A stretch of DNA of 64,000 bases from Rhineura floridana (taxonomy: Eukaryota > Chordata > Lepidosauria > Squamata > Rhineuridae), in assembly GCF_030035675.1 (NCBI RefSeq), contig NC_084480.1, positions 134,490,738-134,554,737 of the forward strand. Direction: 5' to 3'. The first letter of the stretch is position 1, and every line of letters starts with the position of its first letter. The translations under genes and the position numbers were made by a program. Under the pieces are notes generated by a model. The model searched no databases, was not told the DNA's origin, and saw only the letters and a list, made by a program, of their open reading frames with translations. Positions 45,176-56,334 of the stretch are shown here, one piece after another.

Positions 45176-46165
45176 CCTGCTCTTTTTAATGCTAAAATTA
45201 TAGCCCAAATGATATATGGGGCAGAAATTTGGGGGATGGAACCAAGTCTCTGATGGAGGTTCTGGAAAATAAATTCATGAGGCAGACATTGGCTCTCCTC
45301 AGGATCTTCATCTGTCCATCTTAGGGCTGAACTGGGGCTCCTATCCATTGTAGCCAGAACTGACTTGTCATAACTCAGATACTGGTGTAGATTAAATGGC
45401 TTGGAGGACCATTCTTTTACCAAGTTACATTGGCTGGAGCAATTAAGGTTTGGAGGATGGGCACAGCAATGCCAAGACAAGCTAAAGGGCTACAACCTTA
45501 CCATGGAAAAATATCTGCGTCTTAGTCCTCACACTCTCAGGAATTGGATCTTCGATCACAATGTCAGTGAAGATACAGCAGTCTCGGCTGGCACGTTTCT
45601 CCATTTGGTATCCTCGGCTCAAGGTTTATCACTCAAGCACGTTACCTCGAGTCACTGACTCTATTGCAGCTTCGTAGGGCTTTCACGGAACTTATATTTC
45701 AGCAGATGCCCTCCACATACCTTGAAGGGAGATCTCTTGGAATTCCAGTTACAGAATGGAACTTCAGTAACCAGACTGAAGATATTATTCACTGTTTGCT
45801 GTTCTATGTTTTGTATATGGATCCCAGATAATTTCTTTTGTCATTCATTCTTCAGGTGTACTCAGATCAAATGGCACAGGAGGTTGCAGTAGGACTACTA
45901 GCTGACAACCAATTATATATTATGCATATGGTAGCCCAATTCACACAGGCAGCCAAGAAGCTGCGTTCCCACAGCATTAAAAATCATAATTCTTGATTTT
46001 TTCCTAGGATTTGATTTTCCTAGAGGTTGGCCTAAGATAGAATGCCTAAAAGCCGACTTGTTGAGCTGTACAATTTTATGTTTCAAATAATTTTACTGTA
46101 TTGAATTCTTCTTTTAATACATTGTAATGGCCTTTGGCTATATGCAGTAAAGTGTTATGACTGAC
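45176..46165 (+). mobile_element. 3' end of an unassigned non-LTR retrotransposon
   Basis: Interrupted frames read ALFNAKIIAQMIYGAEIWGM, NKFMRQTLALLRI, HLRAELGLLSIVARTDL, then KLHWLEQLRFGGWAQQCQ and LRNWIFDHNVS. The AEIWG, MRQ and LRAELGL blocks are typical of the region after the RT in LINEs. The 3' end is ttgtaatggcctttggctat, then gcagtaaagtgttatg. It matches none of the CR1, L2 or BovB copies here. Clade unknown to me. It has several stops and shifts and looks old. Confidence 0.6.
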
Positions 46166-46317
46166 TGGTGACTGAACTTCAAGAACCTCCAGGCCTTCTG
46201 GCACGATGGGAAGTGGAATTGCTATGTCAAGACATCCATTCTAGATTGGAGAGGTTGGTAGAGAAGGCCTGAACCCTGTTATTTAGAAACTGCCTATTGA
46301 ATTTCTTTTTCAGACCA

Positions 46318-46465
46318 AGGGCCACATTCACTTCTGGGCAAACTTCTGGGGGCCACCCCAGGAGGGTGCAAAGTAGGGGGATGTAATGTGGGGAGAGACC
46401 CAAGGGCCAGTTACAGAGGGCTGAAAAGCCACATTTGGTCCCCGGGCCTGAGGTTCTCCTCCCTT
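46318..46465 (+). repeat. Unclassified interspersed repeat
   Basis: gggccacattcacttctggg, caaacttctgggggcc, and later cacatttggtccccgggcct, gaggttctcc link it with 2766-2905. Confidence 0.5.
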
Positions 46466-46623
46466 GTGTTAGGATTTCCCTGCTCTTTCCTCAGCTCCCC
46501 AAGCAGCATCTCTTGAGCCGAGGAAACACTACCATAGTGACATCACATTACTTTAAAAACAAACAAGCAAGCAAGCAAAATTACTGGGGAGATACAAGTT
46601 GGCATGTAACATGTAGTTGGGAC

Positions 46624-47019
46624 TAGGGATGAGGAAGGATTTCAATTCAGTTTGCATTTAAAGGTGAACTTACCTAATTCACACTTTCTCAAACCACATG
46701 CGAACCAAAGCAGAGCCATATTTTGAGATTTGCACTTCCCTGAATTTTGCAGTATAGTTCTCCAGCTAAGTAACATGTACAAAAATGCCTACGCTAGGGT
46801 AACTGTGCATATATTCATATATATCCATATATTCATGAAAATAACATACAAAAATGCATTATATTAGGAAAAACCGCATACAAAATGGGTATATTAGGAG
46901 AAATTTGCACGAAAATGGTGATGAATTTTCATGAGGACTTTTAAATAAATAAATCACCAAATGTTGTGGAAAAATGAGAAACTGAAAGAAATGGAAACTG
47001 ACATATTTGCCAATCTCTA
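46624..47019. mobile_element. 396-bp hAT-type element, complete
   Basis: Ends TAGGGATG and ATCTCTA pair imperfectly. The duplication GTTGGGAC / GTTGGAAC (7 of 8) flanks it at 46616-46623 and 47020-47027. It is AT-rich with no transposase. The interrupted copy is at 28757-30885. Confidence 0.75.
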
Positions 47020-47684
47020 GTTGGAACTATGGATCACCTTGAGGAAATGCCATATTACTGGTAATAGTGCATGATTCCAAAAGATGTTCCCAAGTAGCCC
47101 TTCAAGTATAAGTAATCAACTCTAGGAATGTGACAACAGCAGATGTATAGGCCTATACGGTGGTGTGCTGGAGCCGGCTTGCACTGGCTTGAGCGAGCCG
47201 ATTGTTAAATTTTCAGGAATTTTGCGAGCCGGTTGTTAAACACAGCCATTATTAAAAATTAAATTACACCTGTTCATGCCGGAGGAGGGGAAGATCAGCT
47301 GTAGCCCACTACAGCTGATCTTCTCCTCTTCCGACATGATAAAACTCCCGCACTCCACCCTATCATCCAGAAAAATGACAGCACATGAAACAAAGTTTCA
47401 AAAAAAAATAAAACTATTTACTGCTGTTGAATTTATTTTAAATCATCCAAAGGGATTTGAAAATGCTACTTAGTGCTTCAGTGAAAGCCCTGTGAAGTCA
47501 ACAGATCTTCTCTTCATTACAATAGTCTTTCCGTTGAACCTAAGTACTTTTAGAAATTAACTCTAAATGCAGGCATTCTCTAACTTGCTTTGTGATCCTC
47601 CCTAAAGCAAGGAAATAATTCCTGTATTAAAGAATGACAACAGCTGTTTCTGATCAAAACCTGGTTCATTGTGGGATGCTTTGA
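47020..47684. other. Unassigned; possible hAT end near 47158
   Basis: ggtggtgtgctgg, then gagccggttgttaaa (47158-47245) also occurs in reverse as gagccgattgttaaac and ccagcacaccactg at 57258-57293. Probably another MITE family. I see nothing else. Confidence 0.4.
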
Positions 47685-48042
47685 CAGCGGCATCACTAGC
47701 GGGAGTGCGGGGTGTGTGTGGACCTCCAGTGCGCGCCCTCCCAGGTACATGGATGGGGGCGGCTGTTTTTGTGTGTACGCATGCGTGTGCACATGCACGC
47801 ACTCACCACGCACTCCAGGCTGGCGGTGGAAGGCCCGACCAGGCTTCACCGCCAGCGAGCAGGCGCCTGCTTTCAGTCTCGCCCACCCGCCTCTGAGGAG
47901 GAGTTGGCTGCGCCGATCCGGAGCGCTTCTTGGCTCCTTTGCCAGGCAACGGCGTGGGGCGGGGTGGCTCTGGGTGTCACCCCCCTCAGGGTGTCACCCG
48001 GGTGCGGTCTGCACCCTCCGCACCCCAGTACTGATGCCCCTG
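47685..48042. mobile_element. 358-bp GC-rich hAT-type element
   Basis: Ends CAGCGGCATCA and TGATGCCCCTG, with duplication TGCTTTGA / TGCTTTGT (7 of 8). Inner ends gggagtgcggggtg and tccgcaccccagta also pair. It is CpG- and GC-rich. Overlapping frames of 89-183 codons exist on both strands but are composition effects. A TTGCCAGGCAAC motif (47940-47951) lies inside. Confidence 0.8.
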
Positions 48043-48954
48043 TGCTTTGTTACCCCTCCCAGTTGCACTTTCTCTCTCAATCTCGTCCTTCCTACTGTAT
48101 TTCCTGGGGGGGGGGAAGATTAGAGAAGCTTGTTACAGATTACTATTTATCAAAGGGTAACTTTACTCCAGGGATCATACTACCATTCAGGGAGTTGGTA
48201 ATCTATAACAATTGCCTCCACAGAATTTTTTCTTTTTTTACTGGGAATCAACAGACATGGTAAAGTTATCTTCACCACAATTGTGGTACTATAGGTGACT
48301 TATGTAGAGTTTCCCCCTACGTGGAGAATCTCCCAGGTGACATGAAGAAATGCCTGAGATATAAAATTTGAAAATTGGATACGTTTTCTTTCACATACTA
48401 TAGAGTTACAAGATGGAGGAGAGGGAGGAATTACATCCCTAATTTATTCTAGTTTCCATTTGAACATTACAACATATGAAGAGAGCTGGGGGAGACCCAG
48501 AGCCTGCAGGAGGAAGGGGACCATTGCTGTCCAGGGAAGGAGAGCCGTTTGCTGCTGCTCCTGCTGCTCCTGCTGCTCCTGCTGCTCAGCTACCACCACC
48601 ACCACCCTGTCCTTGTTGGACTTCTGCTCGGCAGGTGTCACACCTTGCAGGACCAGGCCCCAGGTACTCAGCCAGCTGTTGCTGATTTCTTCCACCTGTC
48701 CCTTCTCTGGAGGGGATACATAAGCTGGCTGGCTGAGGTGCCTCCTGCTTTGCCTGCCTTTTTGTGGGTCTTGAGTCATGTGCCTGGGAGAGAGGACTCA
48801 GAGCCAATTGGGGAGACCTGAGGTGGGCCCAATTAGTGTAGTGACAGGTCGAGGGAGATATGGCATTGTGAGGAGGACTTTCCAGGTAAGGGGAACGCGG
48901 GCCAAGCACTTAACAACTGTGCCTTGTTCTGGTCCTCCCCACACCCACAGGTTT
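48043..48954. other. Unassigned; codon-like low-complexity run
   Basis: A CTGCTC/CTGCTG run (48551-48587) and a CCA run (48591-48607) give artificial Leu/Ala/Cys-rich frames. The part just before 48955 may be a rearranged 5' portion of the L2 that follows, but I could not read its endonuclease there. Confidence 0.45.
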
Positions 48955-48966
48955 CAGGGTCTCCAT

Positions 48967-49416
48967 GACAACCATGGGACTGTCCCAGTATGTCATTGGC
49001 CCAACACAGGTAGCAGGGCATACTCTAGATTTGACTTTTGCAACTGGACATGGAGTTGGTGATCTGAATGTGGGGGGCCTTGCATCAGTCCCTCTGTCAT
49101 GGACAGATCACTGCTTGCTGAAGTTTAGACTTACAGCGGCTTTTCCCCTCTGCAAGGGTGGGGGACCTATTAAGTTGGTCTGCCCCCAGAGACTAATGGA
49201 TCCGGATGGTTTCCAAAGGGCTCTGGGGAGTTTTCTGGCTGATAGGGCTGATGCTCCCATTGAAACCCTGTTTGAAATGTGGAATACAGAAATGATCCAG
49301 GCAGTTGACATGATTGCTCCTGAGCGCCCTCTCCTGTGTAGAGGTCGTACGGCTCCATGGTATACCCCAGAGCTGAGAGCGATGAAACAATATAGGAGAC
49401 GGCTTGAGTGCAGATG
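48967..49416 (+). pseudogene. Outer L2 ORF2, endonuclease part
   Basis: MTTMGLSQYVIGPTQVAGHT, LDLTFA, then LSWTDHCLLKFRL (the SDH-like catalytic TDH), VCPQRLMDPDGFQRALGSFL, TAPWYTPELRAMKQYRRRLE and CRWR. It corresponds to residues ~185-345 of the better preserved inner L2 endonuclease. The upstream GDFN part is missing or unreadable. The frame is open to the insertion point. Confidence 0.88.
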
Positions 49417-49418
49417 GA

Positions 49419-52400
49419 GATTTATTTATTTATTTATTTAAAATATTTATACCCCGCCCTTTTTCCAAGGAACTCAGGGCGGCTTACATTAAAACAGAAA
49501 TAATTAATAAACATGATATTCAGTTTAAACAATTTAAAATGAAATTAAATAAACATAGGTTAAAACTAGCTACATTGGTTAAAAGCCCGTCTAAATAGAA
49601 CAGTCTTCACCTGTGCACGAAAATTCGATAATGAGGAAGCCAACTGGACCTCAATAGGGAGAGAATTCCACAGTCTAGGGGCGGCCACCGAAAAAGCCCT
49701 ATTCTGTGTCTCTGCAAGATGAACTTGCAGGAAGGAAGGGGTAATGAGTAGGGTCTCGCTGAAGGATCTTAGAGTCCGAGCAGGTTCATAGAGGGAGAGG
49801 CGCTCTGACAGATAGCCTGGACCTAAGCTGTATAAGGCTTTACAGGTCAAAACCAGCACCTTGAATTGTGCCCGGAAACAAATGGGCAACCAGTGGAGCT
49901 GATACAACAGAGGGGTTGTATGTTCTCTATATCCCGCCCCAGTTAGCATCCTGGCTGCAGCTCTTTGTACCAATTTCAGTTTCCGAGCAGTCTTCAGGGG
50001 CAGCCCCATGTAGAGCATGTTACAGTAGTCTAATCGGGATGTAACTAAGGCATGTGTCACCATGGTCAAGTCTGACTGGTCAAGGAACGGACGCAGTTGG
50101 CACACCAATCTTAATTGAGCGAAAGCACTCTTAGCCACAGCTGAGACCTGTGCCTCCAAGGTCAGAGCCGAGTCCAGGAGCACTCCCAAACTGCGAACCT
50201 GTGATTTCAGGGGGAGTGTAACCCCATCCAGCACAAGTTGAATCCCTATTCCCTGCTCCGCCTTCCGACTGACGAGGAGCACCTCTGTCTTGTCAGGATT
50301 TAATTTCAGCTTGTTCACTCCCATCCAGTCCATCACTGATACCAGGCATTGGTTGAGAACCTGGATGGCTTCCTTGGTTTCATCAGGTGGAAAGGAGAGA
50401 TAGAGTTGGGTGTCATCGGCATATTGGTGGCACCGAACCCCAAAACTCTGGATAACGTCTCCCAGTGGTTTCATGTAGATATTAAATAACATGGGGGACA
50501 AAACTGAACCCTGTGGGACCCCATAGGTCAATGGCCGGGTGGTCGAACAGGAGTCCCCCATAACCACCTTCTGGGTTTGTTCCTCCAGGAAGGACTGGAG
50601 CCACTGTATTACCATGCCTCCAAGTCCCATCCCAGCGAGGCGGCCCAGAAGGATACCATGGTCGATGGTATCGAAAGCAGCTGAGAGATCCAGTAAAACC
50701 AACAGGGACACACTCCCCCTGTCCAGCTTTCTGCGAAGGTCATCCACCAAGGCGACCAAGGCCATCTCAGTTCCACAACCTGGCCTGAAACCAGATTGAG
50801 CTGGATCTAGATAGTCCATCTCATCCAAAAATCCCTGGAGCTGAACAGTCACCACCCGCTCTATTATCTTGACAAGAAAAGGAATATTAGATACTGGGCG
50901 GTAATTACCTAATAATAGGGGGTCCAAGGAAGGTTTTTTCAGTAAAGGTCTTATTACTGCCTCCTTTAGACAGGACGGTATTCTGTCCTGTCCCAAAGAG
51001 GCATTAATCACTTCCATGACCCACTTAACCAGTCCCTCTCTAGCAGTTTTTATAAGCCAGGAAGGGCAAGGATCTAACATGCACGTGGCAGGACGTACTT
51101 CTCCAAGGATTCTGTCCACATCCTTGGGTTGAACAAGCTGAAAAGAATCCATTCTAATTAAACAAGCAGGAGCCAAAGTTACATCCATAGAGACTGTGTT
51201 AATCTTGGCGTCTAAGTCAGAACGAATCTGGGCAACTTTGTTTGCAAAAAAAATGCAAACTCATGACAGCGGGCTATAGAGTGGTCAACATATTCATGAG
51301 GGTCAGAATTTAAAAGACCCTTAACAACTCGAAACAATTCTGCCGGACGAGATTCAGCGGATGCAATAGAGGCGGAGAAGAAGAATTTCTTCTGGGTCCT
51401 CACTGCTATGGAATAGGTTTTTAGATAGGTTCTAGCCCGTGTTCGATCAGGTTCGTTCAGAGTTTTCCGCCAACATCGCTCTAGTCTCCATCTTTCGCAT
51501 TTCATCATCGCCAATTCTCCAGTAAACCAGGGAGCAGATTTGGTTCCAATCCGCGAAAGGAGGCGCTTAGGGGCGATTGTGTCCACCGCCCTGGTCATTT
51601 CCTCATTCCAAAGGTCGACCAAGGCTTCGACAGAATCACCTGCCGAGGTGACCGGAAAATCCCCAAGAGCCATCAGAAAACCATCTGGATCCATCAGTCT
51701 CCTGGGGTGGACCATTCTAATTGGTCCCCCACCCCTGCGGAGGTTCTGAGTCGCAGTGAGTCGAAAACTAACCAGGTAGTGATCTGTCCATGACAACGGA
51801 ACTAATAAAAGTTCCTCCACACCAAGATCACAAACATCTCGTCTAGCACAGAAGACAAGGTCCAAAGTATGACCAGCAGCGTGAGTGGGGCCAGATATTA
51901 TTTGGGACAAACCCATGGTTGTCATGGAGGCCATGAACTCCTGAGCCACTCCAGAAAGGGCAACATCGGCGTGAACATTGAAGTCACCCAGTACCACAAG
52001 CCTGGTAGACTCCAGTATCAACCCCGAGATTACCTCAGTTAGCTCAGGAAGGGAGACAGTTGGGCAGCGGGGTGGGCGGTACACCAACAGAATCCCTATT
52101 TTGTCCCGAGCACCCAGCTTCAAAAAAATGCATTCGAACCCTGAGGACTGTGGAAGAGGGTACCTGGTCAGGTAGATGGTATTTCGAAAGATCACTGCGA
52201 CTCCACCTCCCCGTCCCCCAGGTCTAGCCTGCTGGTGTACAGAGAAACCAGGGGGACAAAGCTGAGAGAGATTAACTCCCCCAGCCTCATCCAACCAGGT
52301 CTCTGTAATACACGCCAGGTCAGCGCGCTCATCCAGAATCAGCTCCTGGATAGCACTAGATTTACCATTCACTGACCTGGCGTTCACGAGCAGCATTTTC

Positions 52401-53705
52401 AACCCGGGGGAATACTCACCACGGCTATCCAGGGTATCTAAATGAGAGAGCAACTTGGAGGTTACCAACATTCTGTTGGATTCTTCCCTAGTTCGATTAG
52501 ATAAGTGTCTCCCAAGAGCATATCTCCCTCAATCCTTCAAAACTTCGATGGCCGTCCCATGGGTCTCTTCCACTATTCCCTCATTCACACATATAAACAA
52601 TCGGCTTCCATCATTCTCAGGGGCTGTTTCTAGTCAAGGTTCTGAAATCTTTCCCAGAGCGATCAATAGTTGCTTTAATCTGGTGATTAGTTCAGTCTGC
52701 TCCTCTACAGTAAAATCTTTGTAGGAATCGAGGAGAAAGAGCTCCTCAGGTAAATTATCATATTTCCTTTGATTAACGATGTTGTTGATTGGTGTGTGAA
52801 CTAAATTCTCCGGCAAAAGCGAATAAGTCTTTACTTTCTGTACATTTGTTTGTTCCTCAGGTAAATTGTCATATTTCCTTTGGTTGGCAGCATTGTTAGT
52901 TGGTATATAAATTAAATTCTCTGACAAACGAGAGCACGTCTTTATTTTCTGTAAGTTTGTTTGAGGGGTGTTCTCTAGTTTTCCAACTTCCTTTGTCAAA
53001 ATTTGTCGAATAGATGTCTTTGAATGAAGTAGACAAAGGCTTTGAGGTGGTGCCTGATTTTCAAAGACTCTTATTAATTCAATATGATGAAATGCTAAAA
53101 AGAGTCTTTCTTCATATAAAAGGTTTACTGCAGTGGGAGTATGAAAAGTTACTAATGCTTTAATCGCCGTATAGCTAGAAGAAAGATAGTTTACCGATTT
53201 AATTATATTAAATTCAATCATGCCCGGCAGTAAAGATTCAAAGAATTCCCAAAGATGTTGCCTTCGCCCTCTATGGTTAAGCCAATTAGTAGGTTTTGAA
53301 AGGTTCAATATAACCAGTTTTTCTTTATTTAAAACAAGTTTCCATTGGTCTATATTTGATTTTATTGTTGTGTCTCCATTAACAGGGTGTTGTAGATATT
53401 GGGCGAAGTCAAATTGATCATGGGTTGCCTCTACTGACGATTTTATATCTCCACTAACAGATTGTTGAGTATATTGGGAGGAATCCAATTGATCTGGAAT
53501 TTCCTCTCGTATAGGCTTCAGGAGAGTTTCGCAGCATACATCATTAATAGGGGAGATGATGGTCGTATCCGCTGAAAGATTGTCGCTCATATTTTGTGTT
53601 TTTAACTGTTTAAGTTTTCTCTTCTTTTTCTTTTTCGCTTTTCCTGAAGGTCTTGGAGTATCCAGTAAAGTAAAAAGCTTCCCAAAATTCATATGAACTC
53701 CTAGT
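49419..53705 (-). mobile_element. L2 LINE (inner element), nearly full length
   Basis: The minus strand has ORF1, a ~160-bp gap, ORF2, a short 3' UTR and the tail gtaagccgccctgagttcc, ttggaaaaagggcggggtat, TTTA repeats. At ~4.3 kb it is the most complete element in the window. It belongs to a different subfamily from the L2 it entered. The 5' boundary is approximate (53690-53720). Confidence 0.9.
49566..52471 (-). CDS. L2 ORF2: APE endonuclease and RT, one frameshift
   Basis: The minus-strand start ATG at 52471 is the first in the frame after a TGA. The endonuclease (52471-51212) has NARSV, ITETWL, YRPPR, VVLGDFNVHADV and LSWTDHYLVSF. The RT (to 49566) has LDPCPSWLIK, QSGFRPGCGTEMALVALVDD, LLVLLDLSAAFDTIDHGILL (motif A), YGVPQGSVLSPMLFNIYMKP and HQYADDTQLY with the catalytic ADD. 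The two are in different frames: eight T (minus strand) at about 51246-51253 should be nine, after HEFAFF. One extra T would join ~960 codons. All catalytic motifs are otherwise present. Mild decay and the single slip in a homopolymer fit a recent insertion. Confidence 0.93.
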
Positions 53706-53713
53706 GGATGCAA
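52634..53713 (-). CDS. L2 ORF1 with RRM-like core and internal tandem repeats
   Basis: An intact 359-codon frame; MHPLGVHMNFGK offers two starts, and MNFGK (53692) may be the true one because the first bases may lie in the flank. Residues ~22-36 form a Lys/Arg run (KAKKKKKRKLKQLK). Residues ~77-126 hold two copies of a ~28-residue unit (DQLDSSQYTQQSVSGD / DQFDFAQYLQHPVNGD). Residues ~126-225 look like an RRM: LVILNL as RNP2 and AIKALVTF as RNP1. Two further ~35-residue repeats end NQRKYDNLPEE. In life ORF1p binds the LINE RNA. The assignment rests on position before ORF2 and on the RRM-like pattern. Confidence 0.75.
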   Translation of the reverse strand: MHPLGVHMNFGKLFTLLDTPRPSGKAKKKKKRKLKQLKTQNMSDNLSADTTIISPINDVCCETLLKPIREEIPDQLDSSQYTQQSVSGDIKSSVEATHDQFDFAQYLQHPVNGDTTIKSNIDQWKLVLNKEKLVILNLSKPTNWLNHRGRRQHLWEFFESLLPGMIEFNIIKSVNYLSSSYTAIKALVTFHTPTAVNLLYEERLFLAFHHIELIRVFENQAPPQSLCLLHSKTSIRQILTKEVGKLENTPQTNLQKIKTCSRLSENLIYIPTNNAANQRKYDNLPEEQTNVQKVKTYSLLPENLVHTPINNIVNQRKYDNLPEELFLLDSYKDFTVEEQTELITRLKQLLIALGKISEP

Positions 53714-53738
53714 TCATACACTGGTAAGTGCCTATGGT

Positions 53739-55560
53739 AAGCTGCATTTAGGGGCAGTGAGGGCAGCAAAAAAACAATATTTTGCTGCCACTATCAAACC
53801 ATCACTCTGCTGCCCAGCGGAGCTCTTCAGAATTGTCTGGGGGCTATTACAGTCTGGCCCCAGGGACATGGTAGAACCATCTGAGGCCCGCTGTAATGAA
53901 TTTGCTAGGCACTTCCAGGATAAAATCTTTAGCATCCACAGGACTTAGACTCCAGTGTTATAGCAGGTGAAACAAGTGAGGTATCCAGAGCACAGCCTTG
54001 TCCCAATTTCTTGGATGAGTTTCAGTTGGTACAGCTTGAGGATGTTGACAAGGTGCTTGGACAGGTTTGTGCAACCACTTCTGTGCTGGATCCTTGCCCT
54101 TCTTGGCTAATAAAAGCTAGCAGGGATGGAACGGCCAGCTGGGCCAGGGAAGTGATTAATGCCTCTCTGTGAGAGGGGGTGGTCCCTGGCTGCCTGAAAG
54201 AGGCAGTAGTAAGACCACTCCTGAAGAGACCCTCCTTGGACCCAGAAAATCTTAATAACTATAGGCTGGTAGCAAATGTTCCATTCCTGGGCAAGGTCCT
54301 TGAAAGAGTGGTTGCGGGCCAGCTCCAGACACTCTTGGATGAGACCGATTATCTGGATCCATTTCAGTCGGGTTTCAGGCCTGGTTTTGGCACAGAAGCA
54401 GCCTTGGTCACCCTGTATGATGACCTTTGTCGGGAGAGAGACAGGGGGAGTGTGACTCTATTGATTCTCCTTGATCTCTCAGCAGCTTTCGATACCATCG
54501 ACCATGGTATCCTTCTGGGGAGACTGGCTGAGTTGGGAGTGGGAGGGACTGCATGGCGGTGGTTCTGCTCTTACTTGGCAGGTCGGCTCCAGAAGGTGGT
54601 GCTTGGGGAACATTACTCGGCACCCTGGATTCTCCAGTATGGGGTTCCACAGGGATTAGTTCTGTCCCCCACGCTGTTCAACATCTACATGAAACCGTTG
54701 GGTGCGGTCATCCGGAGCTTTGGAGTGCGTTGCCATCAGTATGCTGATGACACGCAGCTCTATTTCTCCTTTTCATCTTCTTCAGGTGAGGTTGTCAATG
54801 TGCTGAACCGGTGCCTGGCTGCGACAATGGACTGGATGAGGGCTAATAGACTGAGATGCTGCTAGTGGATGGTTCTCCTGACCAGATGGTGGATGTCCAA
54901 CCATTCCTGGATGGGGTTGCACTCCCTCTGAAGGAGCAGGTTCGTAGCTTGGGGGTTCTCCTAGAACCATCTCTGTCACTTGAGGCTCAGGTAGCCCCAG
55001 TGTCACGGAGTGCCTTCTACCAACTTCGGTTTGTGGCCCAGCTGCGCCCCTATCTGGACAGGGATAACCTGGCTTCAGTTGTCCATGCTCTGGTAACCTC
55101 CAAGTTAGATTACTGCACTGCACTCTACGTGGGGCTGCCTTTGAAGATGGTTAGGAAACTGCAGCTTGTGCAAAATGCAGCAGACAGATTGGTAACAGGG
55201 ACCAGACGGTCCAAACATATAAAACCAATTCTGGCTCGCTTGCATTGGCTGCCTGTATGTTTCTGAGCTTGATTCAAGGTGCTGGTTTTAACCTATAAAG
55301 CCTTACACGGCTTGGGACCATAATACCTGATGGAATGCCTCTCCCGATACGAACCCACCCGTACACTACGCTCAACATCTAAGGCCCTCCTCTGGGTGCC
55401 TACTTGGAGGGAAGCTGGGAGGGTGGCAACAAGGGAGAGGGCCTTCTCAGTGGTGGCCCCCAAATTATGGAATGAACTCCCTGACGAGGTGCTCCTGGCG
55501 CCATCACTGTTATCTTTTCAGTGCCAGGTCAAGACTTTCCTCTTCTCCCATGCATTTTAG
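53739..55560 (+). pseudogene. Outer L2 ORF2, reverse-transcriptase part
   Basis: AVRAAKKQYFAATI, LFRIVWGLLQSGPRDMVEPS, CLKEAVVRPLLKRPSLDP, QSGFRPGFGTEAALVTLYDD, LLILLDLSAAFDTIDHGILL, YGVPQGLVLSPTLFNIYMKP and HQYADDTQLY are all readable. There are several lesions: early stops and shifts (53720-54180); loss of ~22 bp between two GAG at about 54855; and stops at 55264 and 55273, where CGA became TGA twice (compare FRARFK in the copy at 58137). The CGA-to-TGA changes are typical CpG decay. Confidence 0.9.
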
Positions 55561-55740
55561 CATGTGTTTTTAAATTGTTTTAAAAAAAATTTAATTGTGT
55601 TTTAAATTGTTTTTAAAAGATGTGTTTTAAATCTGTATATTTGTTTTTAATGTTTTTAGTTACTGTAAACCGCCCAGAGAGCTTCGGCTATGGGGCAGTA
55701 TACAAATACAATAAATTAATTAAATAAATAAATAAAACTG

Positions 55741-56334
55741 TATGATGATTGTCTGCAAATAACCATGACTGTGGATGACTATGGAACTGCTTGAGTGGGT
55801 CAGAGTGCAATAATAAATGGCCAGGCAAAAATTCAACAAGTACAGCTGTCCGAATCACTAGCTATATACGACAAAATGATCTTATTTAGTATTTAGAAAT
55901 GTATGAAAGATGGCACTGCTACAGGACATAAGATTCAGTATATTTTCTTCTAGGAAATTCTCAGATTAAAAAACCCCCACCAGTTTAACAGAAAATTTAA
56001 GGCCCTTGCAAATTTACTTGTGCACTGAAAGTCATGGAAATTTAGTTAAGACTTTTGCTTTAACCTCTGCATCATGTAAACCAGTAGTTCTCAACCTTTA
56101 TGATTACAGGACCCCCTTTGTAAGCTCAAAAAAATTTGTGACCCCCCCCAAATGCTAATTGCAATTTTAGTCTCTCTTAATTGAAAAAATGGTGCATGGC
56201 AAAATCACATCTCCAAATAAACCTTTCCATAAAAAGCTCCCTGCAGACAGGGAGGTGTTGCTTTCTTTTCTCAATGCAAAGGGTCATAAAATTGGTATCA
56301 TCCCCCCCACAGTCTGAAGATGTACAGTCCTGTC
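55741..56334. other. No recognised feature
   Basis: AT-rich DNA; agttctcaacctttatgatt, then aggacccccttt (56087-56120) is the start of an old repeat I cannot place. Confidence 0.45.

Larger units (their letters stand above)
48955..55740 (+). mobile_element. L2 LINE (outer element), split by an opposite L2
   Basis: The first part (48955-49418) carries the endonuclease C-terminal half; the second (about 53706-55740) continues with AVRAAKKQYFAATI and the RT, then a 3' UTR and the tail gtaaaccgcccagagagctt, cggctatggggcagtat, with TAAA repeats. Between them sits the reverse L2 (49419-53705). The order across the gap is the normal L2 protein order. Confidence 0.9.

Noticed and set aside
47940-47951. 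X-box-like TTGCCAGGCAAC as a host promoter
   Set aside because: It belongs to the 358-bp hAT-type element, unlike the 37.2 kb cluster, which is in non-repeat DNA.
47580-48263. Overlapping frames up to 183 codons in GC-rich DNA; possible CpG-island gene start
   Set aside because: The GC-rich block is a transposon with paired ends and a near-perfect 8-bp duplication; frames occur on both strands.
48444-48909. Leu/Ala/Cys-rich and Gln-rich frames
   Set aside because: They follow a CTGCTC/CCA low-complexity run and are readable in several frames at once.
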